The notes under the pieces: generated by a model
The model's input: only the letters and a program-made list of their open reading frames with translations
Databases searched by the model: none
Told to the model about the DNA's origin: nothing
Source of the DNA: Symploca sp. SIO2C1
Lineage (GTDB): Bacteria; Cyanobacteriota; Cyanobacteriia; Cyanobacteriales; Coleofasciculaceae
Length of the DNA: 59,124 nt
Assembly (NCBI GenBank): GCA_010692635.1
Contig: JAAHGL010000020.1
Coordinates: forward strand, 14,751 to 73,874
Direction of reading: 5' to 3'
Part shown: positions 44,110 to 52,956 of the stretch, in pieces
Layout of the letters: each line of letters begins with the position of its first letter
Numbering within the stretch: position 1 is the stretch's first letter
Translations under genes and position numbers: made by a program

Positions 44110-44433
44110 ATGAAGTTAGCATTTCAAACTAGGTATTTGGCATTCATAATCAAAATTATCTCCCTCATCCTCATTGCCAGTGGTATCGGGCTAGAGCTAG
44201 CAACTACTTATGCAGTAGTAACCCACAGTCAGACACCAAGTATTACCAAGTTCATTTTTTGGCTTGAGCGCTTCGCCATTAGCGCTCATTTAATAGAGGG
44301 TATTATAGCTGTCTACTATGCACCTTCTCAAAATAAAGTACCAATCATTTACGGTATTTATACATTTTTTGTCGGAACAATTGGATTGTTAGAACTATTT
44401 AATTTTCAAGCTGAGAGGATGAACGAGATTTAG
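44110..44433 (+). CDS. Small membrane protein, unknown
   Basis: 107 aa with three membrane segments (about 10-35, 48-70, 76-98). FWLERFAISAHLIEGIIAVY lies in the middle and IYTFFVGTIGLLELF at the end. No cofactor or catalytic motif is visible. It converges on the next gene with a 4-bp overlap of the stops (44430-44433). The family is not recognised, but composition and length are normal for a cyanobacterial hypothetical membrane protein. Confidence 0.7.
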   Translation: MKLAFQTRYLAFIIKIISLILIASGIGLELATTYAVVTHSQTPSITKFIFWLERFAISAHLIEGIIAVYYAPSQNKVPIIYGIYTFFVGTIGLLELFNFQAERMNEI

Positions 44434-44765
44434 ACATTTAGGGATATCATACAATCGGCAGGGTCGGCTCTAACGACTCGTTTCAGTGCGAATTTATTTC
44501 GGATATCCAATACATCTGCTTCAGAAGGGATATGCTTAGCTAAAACCTGTGCCGTTGCCTCCAGCACGCAGTTTGAAAATGATTTAGCCAAATCTTGTCT
44601 TAGCCCTTGTCCAATATACAGTTTTATTAATGCTTCACAAGACATATCTAGACTAGCAGCCAGTTTTTTGAGAGATACCAACGTATCCGCCGGAATATCC
44701 AGAGAGACTTTCTCCTGAAGACGAGGACGCAATTGTAAAGTAAATTCATCATCAGGCTTGTTCAT
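44430..44765 (-). CDS. Ribbon-helix-helix-like protein, unknown
   Basis: 111 aa from the ATG at 44765 (MNKPDDEFTLQLRPRLQEKV); an earlier start at 44819 adds atypical residues. SLDIPADTLVSLKKLAASLD and SCEALIKLYIGQGLRQDLAK look like the strand-helix-helix of CopG/MetJ-type DNA-binding proteins. A C-terminal helical extension follows. It could be an antitoxin, but no toxin gene is adjacent; the overlapping convergent gene is a membrane protein. Confidence 0.65.
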   Translation of the reverse strand: MNKPDDEFTLQLRPRLQEKVSLDIPADTLVSLKKLAASLDMSCEALIKLYIGQGLRQDLAKSFSNCVLEATAQVLAKHIPSEADVLDIRNKFALKRVVRADPADCMISLNV

Positions 44766-44972
44766 AGAGTTTCCTTTAGATCTTAAAATCAGTCCAAAGT
44801 CGAAGTAGAAATAACCCACCAGTTAACAATAGACAAAAAAGCAGATACTATAAACTTTACCGCTTCCTGTCTTATGACTCGTAAGTAGGCAACAGCTCAT
44901 CTGGCAACAGGCAACAGGAATGCTCCTACTTTGATAACCTGGTGGTAAAAATTTTTTCATTGGGACTGCCTT

Positions 44973-45079
44973 AGTGCAGCGCGGCGGAAATAACCCACCA
45001 GTTTGAGATGGATAGAATCCTTACTCTATAAGCATTCTTAATTCTTAATTCTTAATTCTTAATTCCGCGCAGCGGTACT
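44973..45079. mobile_element. 107-bp MITE-like element, copy 2
   Basis: AGTGCAGCGCGGCGGAAATA at the left and AATTCCGCGCAGCGGTACT at the right, with CTTAATT heptamers inside. It is identical in length to the copy at 21362-21468. The right end is 46 bp before the start of the next gene. Confidence 0.82.
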
Positions 45080-45125
45080 TAGTGCCTTGGTGCCTTCTTG
45101 TAACTCCTGTCTCCCCATAAAAACT

Positions 45126-47444
45126 ATGCCTTCTTCTGCCAACAGTCCCTATCGCAGTAGATTATTTAATTTTCTGAACCGGCAATCTCTTCGATTGACG
45201 GCTCAAATGAATATCGCGTTAAGGAATGTGAAAGTTACAGCGGTTTGGGGAGTGCAAATCCTGCTTTATCCTTTGTACCTGCTGACTCAAGCTAGCCTAT
45301 CAGTAGTACGCCAACTCTCATCCCAAGCAAAGGCTCGATTCAAGTCATTTACTATATCTCAAGCTGAGCCTCAGGAAATGCTTCCGGAAGCTGATGCTCC
45401 GATTCAGCGAGTGCTAGAGGAGATTGGGGAGTTGGGGAGATGGGGAGCTGGGGAAGCTGGGGAAGAGAGGGAGAAAGGGAAACAGGTAGACAAAGAAATA
45501 ATTCCCAATTCCCAATTCCCAATTCCCAATTCCCAATTCCCAATTCCCAATTCCCAATTCCCAATTCCCGATTCCCAATTCCCAATTCCCAATTCCCAAA
45601 CAACAATCCAAGGAGTCGCAACTCTGTTATCTAACCGTAATTTAGTACTGGTTGCGACTCAAAATCAAATTTTGGAAGTTTTGACCCTTGAGCAGCAGCA
45701 AAAACTCTACGCTAAAATCAGCTGGGAGGTAGCTGGCTTACTACGTCAGCAGCGTCTAGAACTATCTTCAGATATTCAACTAGCTCCTCGTCCCTTCATT
45801 AGCCTTGTTCAACCTCGTTTGTTGCCACCAGTGAAACTTTTCTGGCAGTTGATGGCGTGGATACAAACTAGTCCCGTTGCGATCGCAGCAAATCTTTTTG
45901 GGGAATCAAAGCTTGCTTGTAGTCTTAGCATTCTACCTGAGAAAACTCAACCTTCTCAAGAGCAGTCCCAACAAAGCTCTCAGCTCCCAGGAGCGAATGA
46001 ACAGGTCATCATTTTACGCCTCGTACCACCAGAAGCGCTAGCATTCCTTGACCGCACTGCTGCTGAACTAGAATCACACCAGTTACTGCCTGGGACAGAA
46101 GTAGTGATCGTACTCCGGGAACGGACTCACCAACTGTTCCAAAAGCTACAAAACCAATTGACGGCACAAAAGGATTCAACTGCATCTCCTGAAGAGCCTC
46201 AGACTCTAAAAGCTCGGATTCGGGCTCTAATTTATGCTGCTGTAGAATACTTTTTTGGTACAGACGGCTCGAATTTCTCCCAAAAGACAACTCCACAGCA
46301 ATTGTCAACTCCCGTTCATCCTCCAGAGGCAACCGATAAATTACCAGGCAATACTGCTAATTCCTTACCTCCAGTTGCAGAATCTCTTGAAGAACCTCAA
46401 ACTCTAAAAACTCGGGTTCGAGCCTTAATTTATGCTGCTGTGGAATACTTTTTTGGCACAGATGGCTCAAATTTATCCGAGACGAGAATTCCACAGGAAC
46501 TGTCAAGTTCCATTAACTCTCCAGGAGGAACTAATCAGCTACCTGGGAATGATCCTAGCTCCTTACTCCCGTTGAAAGAAGCTCTTGAGAAGGATGAAAC
46601 TCTAAAAACTCGGATTCAAGCGTTAATTTACGCAGCGGTGGAATACTTTTTTGGTCAAAGCGGTTCCCATTTACCTTGGACAATAAATATACAGCAACTG
46701 CCAACTGCTACTAATCCTTCAAGAGATGCTGCTACATCCTTACCTCCAGTTGGAGACTCTCCAAATCCGATATTACCAGATGCTATTGAACCAGATCCCT
46801 GGCTGACTTTAGAAGATTTATTTGGTAAACAAGACGTACCTCCCACCAATCCCAGTCCTTTTTCTTCAGGAGAGAGTACCATATCTACAGCTGAGCTACC
46901 AGAAGCTTTCGGCAGTAAGATGCCTTTGAAACCAGGAAATTCTGTGGTGGACTCTGTTAAGGGTTACATTAGCCGCAATCCTTCCCCTGGAAAACTTTCT
47001 AAACCCAGTACGCCGCAGGCTGATTCTGAGCAGGAAGAGGAAGGTTATCCCCAGCAACTCATAGTGGAAGTGGATGCAGCTGCTCTATCTCAACTAGTTG
47101 AGAGCAAACTAAGGGATAGTAACTCTCAAGAAACGGAGCTTCTTGACGAAAATCGCTCCCTCCTTGGTACTCAAAGCCAAGGACAAGAAGCTAAAGTCAA
47201 CAGTGAGAGACGAGAAGATAGCTTAGTAAAAATCAGTTCTGGAGTTCAAGAAAGTAAGCAACAATCAACAATAGACAATAATCTAGAACCAGCACAAGAC
47301 TGGATTGATACAGATTCATCTTCTACTGGATATGTCAAGCATCCCCTAGAAAAAATTCTAGAGTGGCTAGACTCTACCATGTTGAGATTGGAGGAGTTTG
47401 CCATCAAAATTTGGCGCTGGTTGCTGCGGCGAGAAGATGACTAA
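45126..47444 (+). CDS. Large repeat-containing protein of unknown function
   Basis: 772 aa from the ATG at 45126. The N-terminal region (about 1-75) contains a hydrophobic stretch, [20 protein letters not shown], that could sit in or on a membrane. Residues 100-158 are a translated composite repeat ([20 protein letters not shown], then IPNSQFP units). A domain with [20 protein letters not shown] follows. Then come three tandem 66-aa repeats with the amphipathic core [18 protein letters not shown]. The end is a charged region with a conserved-looking tail [10 protein letters not shown] know no function. It resembles hypothetical proteins seen only in cyanobacteria. Confidence 0.75.
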   Translation: MPSSANSPYRSRLFNFLNRQSLRLTAQMNIALRNVKVTAVWGVQILLYPLYLLTQASLSVVRQLSSQAKARFKSFTISQAEPQEMLPEADAPIQRVLEEIGELGRWGAGEAGEEREKGKQVDKEIIPNSQFPIPNSQFPIPNSQFPIPDSQFPIPNSQTTIQGVATLLSNRNLVLVATQNQILEVLTLEQQQKLYAKISWEVAGLLRQQRLELSSDIQLAPRPFISLVQPRLLPPVKLFWQLMAWIQTSPVAIAANLFGESKLACSLSILPEKTQPSQEQSQQSSQLPGANEQVIILRLVPPEALAFLDRTAAELESHQLLPGTEVVIVLRERTHQLFQKLQNQLTAQKDSTASPEEPQTLKARIRALIYAAVEYFFGTDGSNFSQKTTPQQLSTPVHPPEATDKLPGNTANSLPPVAESLEEPQTLKTRVRALIYAAVEYFFGTDGSNLSETRIPQELSSSINSPGGTNQLPGNDPSSLLPLKEALEKDETLKTRIQALIYAAVEYFFGQSGSHLPWTINIQQLPTATNPSRDAATSLPPVGDSPNPILPDAIEPDPWLTLEDLFGKQDVPPTNPSPFSSGESTISTAELPEAFGSKMPLKPGNSVVDSVKGYISRNPSPGKLSKPSTPQADSEQEEEGYPQQLIVEVDAAALSQLVESKLRDSNSQETELLDENRSLLGTQSQGQEAKVNSERREDSLVKISSGVQESKQQSTIDNNLEPAQDWIDTDSSSTGYVKHPLEKILEWLDSTMLRLEEFAIKIWRWLLRREDD
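45423..45600. repeat. Composite repeat insertion with the longest heptamer array
   Basis: GGGGAGTTG/GGGGAAGCTG units (45423-45465), a linker (about 45466-45498), then fourteen AATTCCC heptamers (45499-45598). The linker and heptamers equal, on the opposite strand, the insertion at 42204-42290. Both are translated in the same sense. Confidence 0.93.
46191..46784 (+). repeat. Three tandem 198-bp coding repeats
   Basis: Units start at 46191, 46389 and 46587, exactly 198 bp (66 codons) apart. Each starts with (D/Q)TLK-(A/T)R and the core [12 protein letters not shown], and continues with a Pro/Ser/Asn-rich linker ending LPP or LLP. The cores are much better conserved than the linkers, so the core is under selection. 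Confidence 0.92.
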
Positions 47445-47477
47445 AGAATTAAGAATTAAGAATTAAGAATTATTTTT

Positions 47478-47553
47478 TGCCGAATAAGTGCAAGGAAATT
47501 GTATCGATGGGCTCAAGAAACCTTGCACTTTCATGGGAAATCCCTGGGTAATA
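47478..47553. mobile_element. Remnant of the GGGCTTGCTGAATAA-type element
   Basis: CGAATAAGTGCAAGGAAATT to CATGGGAAATCCCTGGGTAA corresponds to 33936-34008 with few differences. It is interrupted by the element at 47551-47671. Confidence 0.65.
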
Positions 47554-47671
47554 CCAAATCCGGTTTAGATACCACAGTTATTTTGATGATAAGGCAGAGG
47601 GCTCCAAGGCAGAGGGCAGAAGGAAAAGAAGGTTTAAGCGAAACCGGGTGTTTGAAAGGCGGATTTGGTAT
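47551..47671. mobile_element. 121-bp MITE-like element
   Basis: ATACCAAATCCG (47551-47562) and CGGATTTGGTAT (47660-47671) are perfect 12-bp inverted ends; the inside has AAGGCAGAGGGC repeats. It is nested in the older IS remnant. Confidence 0.75.
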
Positions 47672-47879
47672 AACTCACATCTTGCACCAGTACATAAATA
47701 CTTAACAAGGTAAGTGAGAATAATCAATTTCGGTACTGAAACCGTCCAATCTTATCACTGCTCCCTGCTCCCTACTCCCTGCTCCCTACCTTGACGGGTC
47801 AATTTTCGACTTGGTGCAAGATCTCAGTATAACCTTGGGGAATACAAGTGCTCAAAACGAGGATAAATGCTTAATTCCT

Positions 47880-47988
47880 TCTTACTTGTTACTTTTTACT
47901 TGTTACTTTTTACTTGTTACTTTTTACTTGTTACTTTTTACTTGTTACTTTTTACTTGTTACTTTTTACTTATTCAGCAAACCCTACC
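47880..47988. repeat. TTGTTAC/TTTTTAC heptamers joined to an IS end, copy 2
   Basis: Six alternating 14-bp units (TTGTTACTTTTTAC) are followed by CTTATTCAGCAAACCCTA, directly at the stop codon of the next minus-strand gene. Same composite as 32260-32338, again abutting a 3' gene end. Confidence 0.85.
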
Positions 47989-48553
47989 TAGTCCAAAGTG
48001 CCAACCCACCTCCTCTACCCCTAGCCGCGATGTAACCTTCTTCTATTAAAAAGTAAGTAAAAAATGCTTGTTCTTTTAAACTTTGCTGGTAAAAGTTAGC
48101 TTCCCGCTCTTTAGCACCAGGAAGATAACCATCATATAACTTCAGTCCCGACAATAACACCTGCATTCGAGTAAAATCAAAAGCTAGGATGTTATTCGTT
48201 GGTCGAAATTGAGTCGGACCAGTGAGAATTAGTTGCAAGAAGCCCAGTTTAACAGCATTTTCAACGGTTCCTCGCTCTTCCTCAGCCTCAGACTGGGAGT
48301 AAGACAAACTAATATTGACCCACTTTGGTAAAAATCGTCCACTTCCTAGAATAACTCCTGCCTTCTGACGCGATCGCTTGGTTCCTGTAATAAATCCTAA
48401 TCGCCAAGTGCCTAACAAATGCTCATAGGCAGAACGCACTTTAGTCTGTTTAGCCTTTTTTTCTGCCATTAGCAATGCCTCAACCACAGACTCAGATGTA
48501 GGCGGTGTTGCCGATGGAGTAGTTAAAAATGCGATCGCTGGGTTAAGTGACAT
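47984..48553 (-). CDS. Plastid-lipid-associated (PAP/fibrillin)-like protein
   Basis: 189 aa. LLGTWRLGFITGTKRSRQKA (about 46-65), then ILGSGRFLPKWVNISLSYSQ and LAFDFTRMQVLLSGLKLYDG are typical of the short cyanobacterial/plastid proteins related to fibrillins. The end is YIAARGRGGGLALWTR. Fibrillins bind lipids of plastoglobules and thylakoids. Length and end look complete although an IS-end sequence follows at once. The family call rests on recalled similarity. Confidence 0.65.
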   Translation of the reverse strand: MSLNPAIAFLTTPSATPPTSESVVEALLMAEKKAKQTKVRSAYEHLLGTWRLGFITGTKRSRQKAGVILGSGRFLPKWVNISLSYSQSEAEEERGTVENAVKLGFLQLILTGPTQFRPTNNILAFDFTRMQVLLSGLKLYDGYLPGAKEREANFYQQSLKEQAFFTYFLIEEGYIAARGRGGGLALWTR

Positions 48554-48603
48554 ACGTAATAAATATGGGAGTATTTGAAGGGAGTACTCATATAAATCAT
48601 AAA

Positions 48604-48948
48604 ATGATTGACCTTAATACCATATTTGAATTTTCCCGCACCAACTGTGTTGCCATTTGTGCATTTTTAGTTCCCGCTAACTTGCTCCTCACCTTACAAA
48701 CACTGATTTTGACGTGGCTACGCCGCCCTAAATCTCAGGTGCTAACTGCTGTCTTAGTTGCTTGTATCCCTGCGGTGTTGATCATATTTCATGTGTTTAC
48801 GTGGTTAATGATTGGGGTAGTCATGGCTCCCACTTTTATCTTGTTGTGTCTAGGAAGTATTTGCCTGGGTATCAATTTCTGGGCAATTTTCCATGTTTGG
48901 GCGATCGCAAAGCAATTTAAAATTCAACTTAGGGAAAACCTGACCTAG
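48604..48948 (+). CDS. Small membrane protein, unknown
   Basis: 114 aa from the ATG at 48604 (MIDLNTIFEFSRTN). Upstream in-frame starts at 48547 and 48565 overlap or abut the divergent gene and look like spacer. Three membrane segments are visible: about 16-36, 46-68 and 72-98 (GVVMAPTFILLCLGSICLGI). The rest is short. Family not recognised; it is divergent from the fibrillin-like gene, so the two share a promoter region. Confidence 0.6.
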   Translation: MIDLNTIFEFSRTNCVAICAFLVPANLLLTLQTLILTWLRRPKSQVLTAVLVACIPAVLIIFHVFTWLMIGVVMAPTFILLCLGSICLGINFWAIFHVWAIAKQFKIQLRENLT

Positions 48949-49149
48949 TACAGGGTGGCGGAAATAACCCATCATTGACAAAAGCTTAAAAAGCTAGCTG
49001 ACCCTACCAGCTTTCTTCCCTCCTGCCTTCTGCCTCCTGCCTCCTGCCTTCTTTCACTAGTTCAAGTCAAGGGCACAATTTCTCTAAATCCATGCCGCTC
49101 AAGGTTCTTGGATATTTGTAACATTGGGACAACTCTCGAAACTATCAAC

Positions 49150-49155
49150 TATAAT
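49150..49155 (+). promoter_or_regulatory. Candidate -10 element of ssrA
   Basis: TATAAT lies 17 bp before the mature tmRNA 5' end. GGGACA at about 49126-49131 could be a poor -35 hexamer. Confidence 0.45.
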
Positions 49156-49172
49156 GAGAATTAGCATGACAC

Positions 49173-49562
49173 GGGGCCTTAATTGGTTTCGACGTGTTGG
49201 CGAAAGCTGTTGAGTGATACAGGTCGAGAGTGAGTCTTCTCTCGTAAATACCGGGCTCAAACAAAAAAGTAACTGCGAACAAAATCGTTCCTTTCGCTCG
49301 TAAAGCAGCTCCTGTAGTTGCCTAAGAACCTCATATAGGTCCGAGCGTCTATAGTTTGACTCCGTTAAGGACTATAGACCTAACCCCAACGGATGCTCTA
49401 GTAAGTCGTCTTTGGTAGACTTACTAGCTAAGAACCCACCAAAGCATCCTATCATCCGGGATAAAGGATGGTTCCCGCCCTGAGGACTAGAAGGGCTAAG
49501 CCTGTGAATGAGCGATAGGTTAATACCCAAGGCGGACACGGGTTCGACTCCCGTAGGCTCCA
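49173..49562 (+). ncRNA. ssrA: tmRNA (ssrA)
   Basis: 390 nt in the one-piece form. The 5' end GGGGCCT pairs with AGGCTCC at the 3' end; the T-arm GGGTTCGACTCCC and discriminator A are present, with CCA not encoded. The tag frame (49275-49325) reads ANKIVPFARKAAPVVA and a stop, close to other cyanobacterial tags. Pseudoknot-rich sequence fills the middle. It rescues stalled ribosomes. A second small frame on the other strand is a shadow. Confidence 0.97.
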
Positions 49563-49601
49563 TTTTTCGTGACTTCTACGCAAACTCTTCAAAACTAAAG
49601 G

Positions 49602-49629
49602 GGTGACATGTTTTTCGGAACATGTCACC
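49602..49629. terminator. Bidirectional hairpin between ssrA and the desaturase gene
   Basis: GGTGACATGTT and AACATGTCACC form a perfect 11-bp stem with a 6-base loop. T-rich tails are weak on both sides. It faces the ends of both converging genes. Confidence 0.6.
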
Positions 49630-49657
49630 TTCGTAATCCTACCCCGTCAAGTACGAT

Positions 49658-50830
49658 TTAGACTAATTTTTGGTTGTGAGCAATGCTTGACGATTGCTCA
49701 CTAGGAAACCATTTTAGCTCCCTCATCTTAGTCTTACCCACACAGACATCAGCCATCCTTTTTAAACGACGAAAGATATTTTCCTGAACATAGGGAATGT
49801 TGTTGCGATCGCAGATAGACTTAACTTCTGGCTGAATCTGTTGATATTTCAACATAGGCAGATCCGGGAAGATATGATGTTCGATTTGGTAGTTGAGCCA
49901 TAGGCTGAGATAGTCAACAAGCTCTGAGCCACACTGATAGTTCGTCGAACCTAGTACCTGATGAAGGTAGAACTCTTCACGGTTATCATAGTGATAATCA
50001 AACCGATAGATATCATCAGCCGTATGGTTTGGCACAATAGTGATAAAAGAGTGAAGATTCGTTAAACATTCTGCTAACACCTTGTTAGCAAAAACAGTCA
50101 TGACTGCTGCCTTCCCAAGAGGGAAAAAGAGCAGCGGAATGACGATAAAATGAACAATGCCGTATGGCAGATAGCATAGCATCCACAATTTTCGTACCTG
50201 TGTACGAGACAGATCCAAGATATTACCGAAGGTAAGGTAGAGAACATGTTGGCTGCGCAAACGTTTCCCGCTGTCAGGATCGAGCACACTCATCGTATTC
50301 GGAGCATAATACGTTATCTTCCATGAGGTTGCGACCAGAAAAAGCAGTAAATATTTAACTAATCGAGGAATAGCAAGTTGCTGTAAGTGCTGAGTATGAC
50401 GTTCAGCAACATCGGGATCTTTTGCCTCACCAGTATGGTAGTGATGGAGGGTGTTATGTTCATAACTCCATGCTTCTGGCAAAATCCAATCAAACCAATC
50501 GATAAAACGCCTCCACCCCCGAGCAAAATACTTACTTGTATACCGCTGAGGAATGTTCGGTACTTTGTCATAGCCCCCATGGATAACATGGTGTGCAACA
50601 ATCCATCGAGTAAACTGGCCAAGACTAATACCAAAGGCTGAAAAGGGATTAATAACTATCCAGCATGTAAGATATCCGAAAACCGATGCGAGTCTCCCGT
50701 ACCACTCGACTTTTTTGAGGTGGGCAAAGTCTCGTTCTCCTATCTGTGGATAGGTTCGACAACGAAGGTCTTCGATATCATGGAAAAAACCAGAAAAGTC
50801 CATATCCTGTAACTTTTGATCTACACCCAA
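49658..50830 (-). CDS. Membrane fatty acid desaturase
   Basis: 390 aa with a TTG start at 50830, chosen because GGGAGG lies 7 bases upstream. The first ATG (50803) has no spaced ribosome site. Three histidine boxes are present: HHVIHGG (80-86), HNTLHHYHTG (125-134) and QIEHHIFPDLP near 325. The Gln in the third box (Q-x-x-HH) is typical of front-end and sphingolipid-like desaturases, but no cytochrome b5 domain is fused. Several membrane segments lie between. It would introduce a double bond into lipid-bound acyl chains using ferredoxin. Substrate position cannot be told. Confidence 0.9.
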   Translation of the reverse strand: MGVDQKLQDMDFSGFFHDIEDLRCRTYPQIGERDFAHLKKVEWYGRLASVFGYLTCWIVINPFSAFGISLGQFTRWIVAHHVIHGGYDKVPNIPQRYTSKYFARGWRRFIDWFDWILPEAWSYEHNTLHHYHTGEAKDPDVAERHTQHLQQLAIPRLVKYLLLFLVATSWKITYYAPNTMSVLDPDSGKRLRSQHVLYLTFGNILDLSRTQVRKLWMLCYLPYGIVHFIVIPLLFFPLGKAAVMTVFANKVLAECLTNLHSFITIVPNHTADDIYRFDYHYDNREEFYLHQVLGSTNYQCGSELVDYLSLWLNYQIEHHIFPDLPMLKYQQIQPEVKSICDRNNIPYVQENIFRRLKRMADVCVGKTKMRELKWFPSEQSSSIAHNQKLV

Positions 50831-50946
50831 CTGAGAGCCTCCCGTATTTGTTTGTACTTTGCCTCATCTGACGACCTAGAGTGATTTGTTTGAAGAAAGT
50901 CATCGACGCCGTGGAATACAGCAATGATAAACTCTTCATTGTACAT
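50831..50946 (-). other. Possible short coding remnant upstream of the desaturase
   Basis: From the ATG at 50946 a frame reads MYNEEFIIAVFHGVDDFLQT, then continues into the desaturase start in another frame and stops at 50778. The start resembles the beginning of IS982-type transposases, but only weakly. It may be a remnant or a short upstream frame. Confidence 0.3.
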
Positions 50947-51051
50947 TGACCCCACCTCAGCTTTGAGAACTATGGTTTGACTCTCTGATAGCTACAGGTA
51001 GGGTTTCCTGATCGAAAAAGTACACACGGCGTTAAATTAGCAAGCAGGGAT

Positions 51052-51786
51052 ATGTCCGGAAACGTAATTGATAGCAGTTCTCGTGCCCTTCTTATTCTCA
51101 TAGTCCCCATTGCGTTATTAGCTGTCCTATTTTTGAAGGCTTGGCCATTGGTGGTAGCACTATTAGTTATCACTATCAGTTTTCAAGTTTGGCAGCAATA
51201 TCAATGGCAGCAGTGGAGTAAGCAAGTTAACCCTTTCTTCAATCGGCTCATAAAAGACAATCAGGGCTGTCTGACACCCCTAGACTTGTCGATTAAGGCT
51301 AGTATATCCGGAGCTGCAGCAAAGCAATATTTAGATAAAAGGGCAGAAGAATTTGGTGCTCAGCGTCAAGTCTATGAAGATCAAGGCACTGTGTATTACT
51401 TTCTAACTGCTAACGCTCTTGGTAGTATCTTTGACGAAAGTGAGCCTCTGGTGGATCTAGAGAATGAATTTGTTACCGGTGAGGTTGTCAAGCGGATTGA
51501 GGCACTAAAACCAGAGGAACCAACCCCTGAAGTTGGCGAATCTCCCACCGATGAACCGCCAACTCCTCTAGAATCTTCAGCATCACAGGAACAACCAACT
51601 TCTCAATCCCTTATCCAAGGAGAACTTGCTAAGCGTCTCGATGTTCATTCGAGCACAGTTGGTAAACACAAATCTGATCCAGATTTTCCTCAATGGAGTC
51701 AAAGTAGAGATCCACAGGGAATTGCTTGGGAATACTCGGCAAAAACCAAAGAGTTTTCACCAATTGAACAAACGGAGGAAGCTTGA
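51052..51786 (+). CDS. Membrane protein with C-terminal HTH-like region, unknown
   Basis: 244 aa. Two N-terminal membrane segments (about 10-43) are followed by WQQYQWQQWSKQVNPFFNRL. A winged-helix-like region comes next (GCLTPLDLSIKASISGAAAK, then YLDKRAEEFGAQ). After a Pro/Glu-rich linker (about 155-185) a second helix-turn-helix-like stretch follows, QGELAKRLDVHSSTVGKHKS. Similar proteins are common hypothetical proteins in cyanobacteria. A membrane-bound DNA-binding role is possible but not shown. Confidence 0.7.
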   Translation: MSGNVIDSSSRALLILIVPIALLAVLFLKAWPLVVALLVITISFQVWQQYQWQQWSKQVNPFFNRLIKDNQGCLTPLDLSIKASISGAAAKQYLDKRAEEFGAQRQVYEDQGTVYYFLTANALGSIFDESEPLVDLENEFVTGEVVKRIEALKPEEPTPEVGESPTDEPPTPLESSASQEQPTSQSLIQGELAKRLDVHSSTVGKHKSDPDFPQWSQSRDPQGIAWEYSAKTKEFSPIEQTEEA

Positions 51787-52830
51787 GGGGGGTGAGCAAA
51801 ATTAGGGAAGGAATTTCTAGCGAAGTATCCTTTCAAATCATTATTTCTCCTTGGTTTCCTCATTTCCCCATCTCCCTATCTCCCTATCTCCCCACCCTTT
51901 TTTTCGCTCACCCCTTGAGGGGGATAAGGGACTTCCAAATAAAAAATATCCTATCCCTCCGTTAGGCAAGGGAGCTTGAGAGGGATAAGGGACTTCCCCA
52001 AAAAATATATCCCATCTTGGCTCCCCTGCCTGTAATAAAATTTTATGATTACTTAATCAATAATCTAAGATAAGATTGCTATTGTAGAAAAAAATGCTAT
52101 AATTTTTAGTCACGGAGTTTGTTAGCAATAATCAAAAGCTATTACTTACTCCAAAAGAGTGATTTCAATCTGCCATTGATTGATTCCAATGGTTATTTAC
52201 TCTTTCTCTAGTAAGGTCGGAAGCCAAAAGTAACTCTAGGTAGTGTCAAGGAAACTAGTGACGAGCAAGGAAATTCAACACCAAGCTAGCCGTAATAGTC
52301 AATCTCGCTGCCGTAATTATTGATTAAGTCAGGGTTCACAAGTTTTGAGAGCAAGTTGTTGGTATTTCCAGCTATAGCTATTACTACTTTCTTCGTACTA
52401 GAATGAAACCTCTAGAATCTAACTCCATAGCAGATAATTCTACGTCAGGCTCTAGGCAGTGACTTGTAACTGACAGGGTGACAAGCAGATCAAAAGCTCG
52501 ATTTGCTTGGGGTTCCAAATCACAGAAGAGCAAAAATATTTGGTGCGTCAAACTCAGGAACAATTGGAAAGATTAAGGCAAAAGCCGGAATTTTTACCAT
52601 ATTCAGTAGCACTTATGTCATTCAACAATTGATAATGAACAATGGATAATGGATAATTACCTCTCCTTGAAAGAAGAAGATTGACAATCAGGAAAATATT
52701 TTCTTTTTATTTTCTTCATCAATGAAGAGGTCAAAGACCAAATTAACCAATTATCAATTATCAATTATCAATTATCCATTGATAAAAGTGTAATAGCTCA
52801 GTTTCGCTATATTGTTAGGCTGACTGCCTG
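51787..52830. other. 1-kb spacer with short repeats and no clear gene
   Basis: GGGGTGAGC/GCTCACCCC arms (51789-51797, 51906-51914) enclose TCTCCCTA octamers. A GAGGGATAAGGGACTTCC motif is repeated at about 51916 and 51979. From 52030 to 52450 there is no recognised gene or RNA. At about 52505-52632 a short frame reads FQITEEQKYLVRQTQEQLER and stops, perhaps the tail of a lost gene. AATTATC heptamers occupy 52745-52785. Confidence 0.5.
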
Positions 52831-52956
52831 ATGTATAGCAAGAATTTAATCAAGCGGCATAAATTCTTGCTCCATCTTGTTTGGAGTCAATTCAGATTGC
52901 CAGTTGAAACATCATTGTTTGATGGTAAATCTGTGTCTATAACCATTTTTAAAATT

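Noticed and set aside
45352-45621. Minus-strand frames across the heptamer array in the 772-aa gene
   Set aside because: Repeat translation opposite a real gene.
47811-48049. Frames encoding LLVTFYLLLFTC repeats that look like a membrane protein
   Set aside because: Pure translation of TTGTTAC/TTTTTAC heptamers; hydrophobicity is an artefact of the repeat.
48947-48975. Third copy of the 107-bp element
   Set aside because: Only the left end is recognisable and no right end follows; too degenerate for its own entry.
52030-52450. Possible structured RNA or riboswitch
   Set aside because: I could not match it to a known RNA family or find a convincing conserved fold by eye.
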